DNA from: a virus | DNA length: 23,853 nucleotides | Virus record (IMG/VR): IMGVR_UViG_3300037882_003223 | Coordinates: 1-23,853 of that record | Reading direction: 5' to 3' (one strand) | Shown here: piece after piece, positions 14,756 through 22,024 of the stretch | Numbering within the stretch: position 1 is the first letter of the stretch | Layout: every line of letters begins with the position of its first letter | Program-made: the position numbers and the translations under genes | The notes under the pieces: generated by a model | What the model was told of the DNA's origin: nothing | The model's database searches: none | The model's input: only the letters and a program-made list of their open reading frames with translations

Positions 14756-16702
14756 ATGGCACGCCCCTACAACAAGCGGAATTCTGACTATTGGCAAAAT
14801 CGAACAAATAAGCCCGTTCAACAAACTCCCACCCCCGTTGGTGACTTCCCCCTCGCCCTAGCCTCCTTCGACGAGCAGCCCCACTATTCCGTAATTGCCT
14901 CCTGTGGTGGTGACGGTTCTTCAACGCGCTCCTCATTTTCCGCGCAGATCTCACCGTTAGATCGCTATAAGAACATCAACGCCGGGATTCTACCTTGGGA
15001 AAACAGAAGTGGCATGGTCGGTATGCAATCGGTAATTATAGTGTGCCAAAAAGCATACGCGAATGTTTCGGTTGTTCGTAACGCAACAGAGGCATCCGTG
15101 GAGTTCAGTTGCTCTAACTTACATATTAAAACGTCCAATAAAACTGTATCTGATTTTTTCGCCGAATGGTTTAATAGGGTTAAAATGTATAGTTTTACTC
15201 AACAATTCATGCGGGAATACTATCGCTCCGGCAACGTGCCAATTTATAAATTCACCGGCAAAATGTCCCCCGAACAATATGGGAAAATGACCACTGTTTT
15301 TGGCGCGAAAGAGAATTCACTCCCCATTAAGTATACTATCTTAAACCCTGCCCAGATTTACCTAAATGGCGGTTTAGGTTATGACCAAAATTGGGTTAAG
15401 GTTTTATCCACCTTTGAAATTGACCGGTTAAAAAAGGGTCTCACCCCCGAAGATAAGCAAGTTTTCAATTCACTTCCAAGCGATGTAAAGCAGCAAATCA
15501 TGAAAGGTGGCTCTTACAATGAAGTGCTAATCCCGCTAGATCCCAAGAAATTGACCTTTGTGTTCTATAAAAAGCAAGATTACGAACCGATGGCCATTCC
15601 GATGATATTCCCCGTTTTGAATGACATTGAGTGGAAGCTAGAACTCAAAAAAATGGATATGTCGTTAAGCCGCACTATCGAGCAAGTTATTTTGATGATA
15701 ACTACCGGCGAAAAAAAAGATCAATACGGCGGCGGCATTAACCCCCAGAACTTGAGCAATTTACAAAACATGTTCAAGAATCAGACCTTAGGGCGCGTTC
15801 TTGTCGCAGATTATACAACCAAGGGTGAATGGCTAATTCCAGATATCGGTTCAATTTTGGGACCAGAGAAATATAAACAAGTGGAAAGCGACATTAGGGA
15901 GGGTTTACAATCAATCTTAAGTGGGGATGGGGAGAAATTTGCCAACGCGCAAATTAAAACGAAGGTATTTATTGAGCGAATGAAAGAGGCGCAGAAGGTT
16001 TTCCTCACCGAGTTCCTAATCCCGGAAGTTCAGCGTATCTGTGTGGCGATGAATTTCAAGAATGTGCCCGTTATTGAATTTGAGGAAATTCGGTTAGATG
16101 ACCCCAACGTAGCCGCGCGCACGTATCTGCGGCTTGCAGAATTAGGCATCTTAACCCCCGAGGAATTATTCACCGCAATGGAAAGCGGCGTTCTCCCGGA
16201 TATTGAATCAAACATCATTAAACAATCGCTATGGAAAAAGCAGCGTGACGACGGACTGTATGAACCTATGTTAGGTGGTGCTAATAAGGATGAGGAGGGC
16301 GGCGATGGTCGGCCCGCTGGAACCAAAACTAAAAAGACATCCAATAAAATTAGCCCAATTGGGACTAAGGCTAGCGAGGATGCCTTTTCAATGACGAAAG
16401 TTGCCACGTTAAGTTTAATTGCCGACAAATTGCGCAATGATGTTAAGGCCGCGTTTAAGAAATCGTTTAAAGTTAAAAAATTGAATGAAGCGCAGGTTAG
16501 TGTGGCGGAAACCCTGACTAAGCAAATTATGGCCAATGAGGATTTTGATAAGTGGATTGATTCGGTTGCCGCGTATATCGAAGCGCCAAAATCCGTGGAT
16601 TCTATTAAGGCGCGGGAAATTGATGAATTGGCCCTTAAATATGAGTTGAATGAATTTGATGCGATCATCGTTAGTAAGTGCTCCGTTCAGTGTATTAAAT
16701 GA
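14756..16702 (+). CDS. Portal protein
   Basis: 648 aa, long for a siphovirus portal but normal for larger phages. After a polar N-terminus of about 70 residues comes the portal core: VCQKAYANVSVVRNATEASVEF, DFFAEWFNRVKMYSFTQQFMREYYRSGNVPIYKF (clip/wing entry), YTILNPAQIYLNGGLGY, then the long helices AIPMIFPVLNDIEWKLELKKMD and LGPEKYKQVESDIREGLQSIL of the crown/stem. The C-terminus (from about 490) is Lys/Gly-rich and helical. Twelve copies would form the DNA gate at one capsid vertex, where the terminase docks. Its position directly after terL and before the protease and capsid genes supports the call, which rests on layout and secondary structure more than on a short motif. Confidence 0.82.
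   Translation: MARPYNKRNSDYWQNRTNKPVQQTPTPVGDFPLALASFDEQPHYSVIASCGGDGSSTRSSFSAQISPLDRYKNINAGILPWENRSGMVGMQSVIIVCQKAYANVSVVRNATEASVEFSCSNLHIKTSNKTVSDFFAEWFNRVKMYSFTQQFMREYYRSGNVPIYKFTGKMSPEQYGKMTTVFGAKENSLPIKYTILNPAQIYLNGGLGYDQNWVKVLSTFEIDRLKKGLTPEDKQVFNSLPSDVKQQIMKGGSYNEVLIPLDPKKLTFVFYKKQDYEPMAIPMIFPVLNDIEWKLELKKMDMSLSRTIEQVILMITTGEKKDQYGGGINPQNLSNLQNMFKNQTLGRVLVADYTTKGEWLIPDIGSILGPEKYKQVESDIREGLQSILSGDGEKFANAQIKTKVFIERMKEAQKVFLTEFLIPEVQRICVAMNFKNVPVIEFEEIRLDDPNVAARTYLRLAELGILTPEELFTAMESGVLPDIESNIIKQSLWKKQRDDGLYEPMLGGANKDEEGGDGRPAGTKTKKTSNKISPIGTKASEDAFSMTKVATLSLIADKLRNDVKAAFKKSFKVKKLNEAQVSVAETLTKQIMANEDFDKWIDSVAAYIEAPKSVDSIKAREIDELALKYELNEFDAIIVSKCSVQCIK
16691..16698 (+). promoter_or_regulatory. 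-10-like box TG-TATTAA before the SGNH gene
   Basis: TG at 16691-16692, TATTAA at 16693-16698, 5 nt before ATG 16704, inside the last codons of the portal gene. It could give the SGNH gene a near-leaderless transcript of its own. Confidence 0.3.
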
Positions 16703-16703
16703 T

Positions 16704-16772
16704 ATGAATTTAGAGCAACCATTAGATGCTTCCCCGCAAATTGAAACGCACAACGCAGACGCGGGGGCGCAT
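16704..16772 (+). repeat. Tag repeat, copy 2
   Basis: Second copy of the N-terminal tag-coding sequence, matching 8230-8301. It has the base composition of the phage genes, unlike the GC-rich sequence that follows it. Confidence 0.75.
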
Positions 16773-18503
16773 GCGGAGGCTATGGCGCTTAAACAAGATA
16801 AGGCAGAGGTGTCGGCAACTTACCTGCTATCGTTGGTGTGCGAGAAACTGGCGGCTGGCGAAGCAGTTAGTATTAATTTCCAAGGAGACTCTATTTTATA
16901 CGGACAGACCACGGGAGGAGAGGCAGCGACAATCGCGGCGATCAATAGCTCGTCTCAACTTCGGTCTATCACGCCGATCCCGGAAACATTCAAGCAGGCG
17001 GTTGCGTTAATGCACCCGACGGCGACGATTACCGTAACCAACCGGGGCTACCCAGGCGACACGGCGGCGTCCAGCTATGCCCGCTGGTCGGCCTCTAGCG
17101 TTGGGGATGTTACGATAATAAATCCGTGCCTGAACGATGCCAACGCTTACGGAAACCCCGTCACCCAGCCGGCCGTCGATTATCCTACATACATCGCGGA
17201 CCTTCGCACCTACGTCACGAGCCTGACTGCCGCTGGGTCGCTCGTGATATTCATGCAGCCGCCTATTCCGCAGAGCAACACGGATAACGGAAAATCGCGC
17301 CGATACTCTGCGGCGGCGAAGGCGCTTGTGGAGTCGCTAGGCGGAATCGTGGTCGATATAGAGCAGATGATACGAGTCTTTCTTAAGTCTCGCGCGGATA
17401 GTATACACATGGACGCTCAGTTATATGCGCATGCGGGATGCTGCCTTGCTGCGCTTTTTTCAGGATATGCAGGCCGGATTGAGCAAGTCGCGCCCGGATC
17501 TCAGATCGCATTGCGCACGCGAAGCATTTGGCCGCTGGCATTTACCGCTTCCGGGACTAATATCGCGCGCACACGCGAGGCGGGGTACACGGACATCGGG
17601 AATTCGCTGGTGGATCGTTGGCTGCCTCTTTTTGTTACGGCCCCGTGCCGGCTTAATGTGCGGATGTTTCAGGTATCTTTCACGGGCGCTGTACGCATGC
17701 TGAGAATTGCCCGTGGCGCGGCGATTGCGCTGAAGGGCGACGGAACTTCCACCTCGGATTCGTGGGTAGTGGAGCAGCCGCGAGACTTTTTCGAGATCGG
17801 AACGGATGCGGTTGGCGGTCAGCCGGAACAACCAATGGTTGGGCCTTTGCTAATGCCGGGACTAAACCTTATTTCGCTCACCAATGACCTGAGCACGAAT
17901 AATTACGGCATCTCTAGCGTCTGGTTCGCGCCGCCGGAGGTAAGCTGCGCGTATATGGCTGCGCGGATAATGAAGTCGGGTGGACAAACCGTCACTGACA
18001 CTGCCGCACTCAATCCCGGCACGGCCTCGTTCGCGGTCTCCGTGCTTGTGGGGGGGCACCATCTATACAGCAATCCAGACTCCGCGATCTCTCTACTCAA
18101 TAAAGTCACCGGAAACACGGGATGGAAGCTCGATCTAGGCACGGATAGGAAGCTCGTTTTGACTGTTTACAACGGGTCAACAAGCACGGCATACACCGCC
18201 CCAGTTGCCGCTGAATATGATCAGACGCAACGATGGACGTTCGGCTTCTTGATGAGCCGGGCAAACCGTGTGTATTTCCACTGCAACGGGGAGTCGCTTG
18301 GCTCCGTTGTATGCACGGCTACCGCTGCTTATAATGTGGACTCCACTGGAACAAATTTGACGGCTCTTACCGGAGCTCCAGCTAAAATATACATTGGCGG
18401 AATCTGGTTTTGCACGTCTACGACCGTAGATTTCCCGAAGACAATGGCACTCCTGAATTGGGGGCCTGATGCGTCGGGAGTATATACAGAAATATTGCCG
18501 TAA
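16704..18503 (+). CDS. SGNH/GDSL hydrolase with virion-type tag and LamG-like C-terminus
   Basis: 599 aa from ATG 16704, one base after the portal stop; this start keeps the tag MNLEQPLDASPQIETHN shared with the 58-aa protein at 8230. After a short helix (ALKQDKAEV) an SGNH esterase domain follows: block I NFQGDSI (Ser63), block II NRGYPGDT (Gly115), block III CLNDAN (Asn144) and block V DSIHMD (Asp232, His235). All catalytic residues are present. Residues 440-545 (LVGGHHLYS, WKLDLGTDRKLVLTVYNG, YFHCNGESLG) look like a concanavalin/LamG beta sandwich that may bind glycan. Such enzymes remove acyl groups from surface polysaccharides. The gene is far GC-richer than both neighbours, a sign of recent transfer. 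It is probably displayed on the virion, by inference from the tag and position. Confidence 0.8.
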   Translation: MNLEQPLDASPQIETHNADAGAHAEAMALKQDKAEVSATYLLSLVCEKLAAGEAVSINFQGDSILYGQTTGGEAATIAAINSSSQLRSITPIPETFKQAVALMHPTATITVTNRGYPGDTAASSYARWSASSVGDVTIINPCLNDANAYGNPVTQPAVDYPTYIADLRTYVTSLTAAGSLVIFMQPPIPQSNTDNGKSRRYSAAAKALVESLGGIVVDIEQMIRVFLKSRADSIHMDAQLYAHAGCCLAALFSGYAGRIEQVAPGSQIALRTRSIWPLAFTASGTNIARTREAGYTDIGNSLVDRWLPLFVTAPCRLNVRMFQVSFTGAVRMLRIARGAAIALKGDGTSTSDSWVVEQPRDFFEIGTDAVGGQPEQPMVGPLLMPGLNLISLTNDLSTNNYGISSVWFAPPEVSCAYMAARIMKSGGQTVTDTAALNPGTASFAVSVLVGGHHLYSNPDSAISLLNKVTGNTGWKLDLGTDRKLVLTVYNGSTSTAYTAPVAAEYDQTQRWTFGFLMSRANRVYFHCNGESLGSVVCTATAAYNVDSTGTNLTALTGAPAKIYIGGIWFCTSTTVDFPKTMALLNWGPDASGVYTEILP

Positions 18504-18519
18504 CATAACCAATATTTCG

Positions 18520-18527
18520 TGTATCAT
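18520..18527 (+). promoter_or_regulatory. -10-like box TG-TATCAT before the protease-scaffold gene
   Basis: TG at 18520-18521, TATCAT at 18522-18527, then 7 nt and the ATG at 18535. An in-frame ATG at 18526 overlaps the box, which favours the downstream start if the box is used. Confidence 0.35.
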
Positions 18528-18534
18528 GGGTGAT

Positions 18535-20088
18535 ATGTTCTCTTTCGGCGATAAACAATTTAAATACCAAGCCTTCTTTGAAGCGCAGGCGCGAGTTGTT
18601 TGCGGGCAACCGAAAGAGAAGGCTGGTTTGGCTATTGCATCCCTATCGAAAATTACAGGTGTATTTGATGAAGAGGTTTTAGAGAAACTTAAAGAGTCGC
18701 CCGATTTAATGGCAGTGGCTAGTAATTTAATCCTCATAGATCACTGTAACAAAAATCACGATGCCGTACTACTTCAAGATATAGTCGGAGTTGCTGATAA
18801 GTTTGAATACAAACAACTTAACGCCGAACACAATCGCGCCGATGTCAAAGGTTTTATTGATGAGGTGGGCTGGTCCCTATACCCTTCCAACGAGTTAATT
18901 GATAAGGAGGAATTACTTAACCAAACGTCCCCCATCCAACTTGTTATCGGCGGCTATTTATGGCGCGTGGTTGATCCCAAGTTATGCAACCTAATTGAGG
19001 AGGCCGCGAACGAAAATAGCAAAAATTACGGGGAGGTTTCGACCTCATTCGAATTACTATTTAACGAATACTTAATTTGCGTTGGCCCATTAGACGCGCG
19101 CAAGGGTCGGTTGATTAAATCTGACGAAGAGGATTATGACAAGTATGATAAAATGCTACCGCAAAATGGCGGGTCAGGGAAAGATGGCGGAAATTATGTT
19201 TTTCGCGTATTGAAAGATATTCTCCCCGTGGGCGCGGGAATTGTAAGGAAACCTGCGTCTGGGTTGAAAGGGATCGCGGTTGTTACACAAGATTCCGAAT
19301 TAAAGAAAGAGGAAACCGAAGATGAGCACCCATTAGCAGAATATTTAGACGCAAAAGAAAATTTAATAAAAATTTCAGAAAACAGTGTAAACGAAAATAA
19401 ATCAACTAATATTATGGTAATCACATCCCTAAACGACATTCAAGCCAATTTTGAAGGCTTCGCGAAACTCCCGGCAAACGAGGCCGTTGCGTCCATTCAG
19501 AAAATCATGGAAACTAAGATTCTTGAGCTAAGTGAAAATTACGCGAAAGAAATTAAACTTAAGGAGGACGCCGTTAAGGCTTCTACCACCGCGCAGGCCG
19601 AACTTGAAGATCGCGCCAAAGGTCTTGGTAAAGCCGTGGAGGAGTTGCAGGCCAAACTTTTAGAAATCGAGAGCAAGCAAAGCGCCGCCGCTAATGAAGC
19701 TGCTTTCAACTCTCGGATGGCCGCGCTTGATGAGACTTTCGACCTAGATGACGATGACCGCGCAATTCTCGTTGATGAGGTTAAAGCCCTTGAGTCTGAA
19801 GCCGCGTTTATGCCGTGGATGGATAAAAAGAAGAAACTCATGAAGGAGAAAACTAAGGCGTACAAAAAAGAGAAGGCGAAATGTATGGAAGAGAAGCTTA
19901 CTAAAGCCGGTGTAAAATTTACTCTCGATGAGAAAACCCTAGATGTCAAGGAGGTTTTTGCTTCACTTAAAGATGATCAGACTAATATAAATATTCCCAA
20001 TGGTGCGCCTGCTATCACTGAGAATTTGGCGGAAAAAATGAAAAAACTGCGTGAAGGGATTTCTGTAGCTGGCGTTAAAACCGAATAA
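18535..20088 (+). CDS. Prohead protease fused to scaffold
   Basis: 517 aa from ATG 18535 (ATG 18526 is an alternative). The first ~230 residues fit a phage prohead protease of the herpesvirus-assemblin-like fold: NAEHNRADVKGFI (likely catalytic His99), LVIGGYLWRVVDP, and EVSTSFELLFNEY (likely Ser169 or Ser171). A linker follows, then from residue 294 a helical, charged region with a coiled coil (about 330-400) and Lys-rich helices, typical of scaffold proteins. The fusion would co-assemble with capsid subunits and then digest the scaffold and itself. The place between portal and capsid genes agrees. Family assignment is from pattern only. The catalytic Ser choice is uncertain. Confidence 0.75.
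   Translation: MFSFGDKQFKYQAFFEAQARVVCGQPKEKAGLAIASLSKITGVFDEEVLEKLKESPDLMAVASNLILIDHCNKNHDAVLLQDIVGVADKFEYKQLNAEHNRADVKGFIDEVGWSLYPSNELIDKEELLNQTSPIQLVIGGYLWRVVDPKLCNLIEEAANENSKNYGEVSTSFELLFNEYLICVGPLDARKGRLIKSDEEDYDKYDKMLPQNGGSGKDGGNYVFRVLKDILPVGAGIVRKPASGLKGIAVVTQDSELKKEETEDEHPLAEYLDAKENLIKISENSVNENKSTNIMVITSLNDIQANFEGFAKLPANEAVASIQKIMETKILELSENYAKEIKLKEDAVKASTTAQAELEDRAKGLGKAVEELQAKLLEIESKQSAAANEAAFNSRMAALDETFDLDDDDRAILVDEVKALESEAAFMPWMDKKKKLMKEKTKAYKKEKAKCMEEKLTKAGVKFTLDEKTLDVKEVFASLKDDQTNINIPNGAPAITENLAEKMKKLREGISVAGVKTE
19414..20088 (+). CDS. Probable separate scaffold protein from an internal start
   Basis: In-frame ATG at residue 294 of the fusion (MVITSLNDIQANFEGF) would give a 224-aa helical scaffold without the protease. 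The 35 nt before it are A/T-rich like the leaders of the capsid-block genes here (AAAATAAATCAAC, compare AAATAAACAA before 8230 and TATAAATAAAC before 20170), in a linker of low coding constraint. Lambda C/Nu3 uses the same design. No direct proof. Confidence 0.5.
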   Translation: MVITSLNDIQANFEGFAKLPANEAVASIQKIMETKILELSENYAKEIKLKEDAVKASTTAQAELEDRAKGLGKAVEELQAKLLEIESKQSAAANEAAFNSRMAALDETFDLDDDDRAILVDEVKALESEAAFMPWMDKKKKLMKEKTKAYKKEKAKCMEEKLTKAGVKFTLDEKTLDVKEVFASLKDDQTNINIPNGAPAITENLAEKMKKLREGISVAGVKTE

Positions 20089-20133
20089 TTTTTAACAAAT
20101 TCGTATAAAAAGAAATATTTCAAGAAAAACTAG

Positions 20134-20143
20134 TGTATAAATA
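20134..20143 (+). promoter_or_regulatory. TG-TATAAATA box before the decoration and capsid genes
   Basis: TG at 20134-20135 followed by TATAAATA (20136-20143), 26 nt before the ATG at 20170. The eight bases equal the T4 late promoter consensus, but no T4-type late regulators are visible in this window, so a sigma-70 or phage sigma -10 reading is as good. Confidence 0.45.
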
Positions 20144-20169
20144 AACAACCTAATAACAGGATATAAAAT

Positions 20170-20775
20170 ATGTCACAACTAAACAACACCTTCTCCGACA
20201 TTCTCGGCTTCGGTATTACTAACCCTTACAGCATCGTTAACTTTTATTCGTTTAACGGTACGGGATTCGCTGGCCGCCTGGCTACCTTTGAAACTGGCAA
20301 TCAAGATCCCGCGCTTACCGCTGGTGATTTTTCCGCCTCCACTCCCGGTCTCTCCTACGAGGGCGCTATCAGCCTTCGCTATGAGAATCCCCGTAAAGTT
20401 AAATATGCTTCTTACGGCAATACTAAATCTGAAATTGCTGGTCTCATTCTTGATGCCACTATCGAAATTGATGAGCATGGCCGCAAAGTCTTCCTTCTCG
20501 ATGGCCCTTATAAAGCCGAGAAGCAGATTGTTAGCTCCGGCGAATCTATTCGTCTAGCCACCGAAGGTATTTATACCCTCAAGCAGAACGCCTATCTCGC
20601 GACTCCGTTCCCCGGTTATGTTGGTATCGTGTCCGGCACCGAAGGCAAACTTACTTTCGTTTCTCCTGCTACCGCGCAGCCTTATGTTGGTTCCGGTCTC
20701 GCCGTCTGTAAAGTTCTTTCTACCTCTGGTTCCGCTTTCGGTGGTTACGCTCAGGTTCAACTTACGCTCACCTAA
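20170..20775 (+). CDS. Putative head decoration protein
   Basis: 201 aa, no Cys pairs or helices of note, mostly beta-type sequence with many Gly, Ser, Thr and Ala. The C-terminal stretch YVGSGLAVCKVLSTSGSAFGGYAQVQLTL ends like capsid decoration proteins, in which a small beta-barrel carries a 'G-x-A' strand followed by the last strand. It lies 47 nt upstream of the major capsid gene, the usual place for decoration proteins. Codon choice is strongly biased (CGT, GGT, CTC, TCC) like that of the capsid gene, which points to very high expression. The leader is A-rich with a TATAAATA box. The name rests on context and composition. Confidence 0.6.
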   Translation: MSQLNNTFSDILGFGITNPYSIVNFYSFNGTGFAGRLATFETGNQDPALTAGDFSASTPGLSYEGAISLRYENPRKVKYASYGNTKSEIAGLILDATIEIDEHGRKVFLLDGPYKAEKQIVSSGESIRLATEGIYTLKQNAYLATPFPGYVGIVSGTEGKLTFVSPATAQPYVGSGLAVCKVLSTSGSAFGGYAQVQLTLT

Positions 20776-20822
20776 TACGGATAAAAAACTTTAACAAACA
20801 AAACATTAAAAAAATAAATAAT

Positions 20823-21956
20823 ATGAATCAATTTGGTAAATTTTCAATTAAACCCGGTTCTGACACTGCGAAACTTATCGCCCAGATGGGTTCCCGCAAA
20901 GCTTCTGAGTCTGCGCTAGCTAACGAGGCTTTTTCTGCCCTAATCGGCCCGGTCATTCAGCAAGTCATTGATCAGGCTCCTATCATCAGCAACCTTTATT
21001 CCGCTGACACTTATGCAGAAGGCACTGCCCCGTCTCTTCCCCTCGATTTGTTTTACGATGTAAAAGATCGTAACTTTATTCAGGTTTGGTCTCAGGGTAT
21101 TGCTGGTGGTCTTGCTACTACCGAGATCAAGGGTCTTGATGAGATGTTCGTCAGTACCTATCGTCTTGATACTGCCGTCTCCATGCAAAAAAAATATGCT
21201 CGCGAGGCTCGTCTGAATGTTGTCGCCGCGACCATGAATCGCATGGCCCAAGAAATCCTTATTAAACAGGAAATCAACGGTGCTAATATTCTTCTTAAGG
21301 CCGTTGCGGATGCAACTTACGACTCAAATGAGGATGGCGTTGCCGATACCCGTCAGGTTATTCGCACCACGACTGCTGATGTGTTCCAGCTCGATGACCT
21401 CAATCGTCTCTTCACCCTTGCTGCCCGCACCAAGCCCTCGTGGTTTGGCGGCACGCCGGTCGGTGGAAATCAGGGGTTAACCCATCTAATCCTTTCTCCC
21501 GAGATGATTGAACAGATTCGCGGAATTGCCTATAATCCGCAAAATGTTCGCGCAACGCCAGATACAGCCGAATCTACCGCTATGCCTGCCACCGATGCGG
21601 TTCGTAATGCGGTCTGGAATCTCGCTGGCACCCCAAGCTTTTTCGGTGTTGAGCTTATTGTGGCTCAAGAATTTGGAGTCGGAAAACGGTATAACAAAGT
21701 CTTCTCTAAGTACGCTGGTTCTACCCAGTATGGCGGTTCTGCATTCACTCAGGCTTCTCAGGAAATCATCGTTGGTCTGAATCTTGCCGGTGTTAATCCG
21801 ATGGTTCGTCTCACTGAGACTGGTCCTGAAGGCGGCACCTTTAGTGTTCAGCCGGATCAATTTCACACAAGGGAAGAGAAGATCGGTTGGTACGGTGGGC
21901 TTCGTGAAGGCCGTGTTATTCTAGACAGTCGCGGGATCGTCGGCGCAATCTGTTAA
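20823..21956 (+). CDS. Major capsid protein, HK97-like
   Basis: 377 aa. The N-terminal part is helical (ALANEAFSALIGPVIQQVIDQAPIISNLYS), then comes an extended loop and strand (LPLDLFYDVKDRNFIQVWSQG), a long spine-like helix (ARLNVVAATMNRMAQEILIKQE), and peripheral and axial domain strands ending in GWYGGLREGRVILDSRGIVGAIC. This order fits the HK97 fold. Codon bias is the strongest in the window. The leader is nearly all A and T (AAAAAAATAAATAAT) without a Shine-Dalgarno sequence. A strong terminator lies 22 nt after the stop, so this gene closes the capsid transcript. There is no long N-terminal delta domain, consistent with a separate scaffold. Confidence 0.85.
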   Translation: MNQFGKFSIKPGSDTAKLIAQMGSRKASESALANEAFSALIGPVIQQVIDQAPIISNLYSADTYAEGTAPSLPLDLFYDVKDRNFIQVWSQGIAGGLATTEIKGLDEMFVSTYRLDTAVSMQKKYAREARLNVVAATMNRMAQEILIKQEINGANILLKAVADATYDSNEDGVADTRQVIRTTTADVFQLDDLNRLFTLAARTKPSWFGGTPVGGNQGLTHLILSPEMIEQIRGIAYNPQNVRATPDTAESTAMPATDAVRNAVWNLAGTPSFFGVELIVAQEFGVGKRYNKVFSKYAGSTQYGGSAFTQASQEIIVGLNLAGVNPMVRLTETGPEGGTFSVQPDQFHTREEKIGWYGGLREGRVILDSRGIVGAIC

Positions 21957-21978
21957 AAATAAAAAAATAAAGTTGATC

Positions 21979-22010
21979 AAATCCTCACTTGACAAAAGTG
22001 GGGATTTTTT
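21979..22010 (+). terminator. Terminator of the capsid operon
   Basis: 12-bp stem AAATCCTCACTT / AAGTGGGGATTT with one T-G wobble, 5-nt loop GACAA, then a run of six T (22005-22010, the first three shared with the stem). The loop and stem tip contain the -35 hexamer of the next promoter. Confidence 0.88.
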
Positions 22011-22017
22011 GTATTAT
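21989..22017 (+). promoter_or_regulatory. Promoter of the LAGLIDADG gene, nested in the terminator
   Basis: Exact TTGACA at 21989-21994, 17-nt spacer, TATTAT at 22012-22017, then 7 nt and ATG 22025. The best sigma-70 match in the window. The transcript would be nearly leaderless. Confidence 0.78.
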
Positions 22018-22024
22018 ATTTTTT

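Noticed and set aside
16030-16668. 212-aa minus-strand frame antisense to the portal gene
   Set aside because: Lies wholly within the portal gene; Ser/Leu-rich composition is typical of a shadow frame, with no motif and no promoter.
18177-18737. 186-aa minus-strand frame across the SGNH/protease junction
   Set aside because: Shadow of two well-supported genes; no family resemblance.
20136-20143. T4-type late promoter (TATAAATA)
   Set aside because: Exact match, but only one site and no gp33/gp55-like gene visible; kept only as a -10-like element.
21989-22024. TTG start giving 12 extra residues to the LAGLIDADG gene
   Set aside because: These codons are the -35 box, terminator stem and -10 box; ATG 22025 is 7 nt after the -10.
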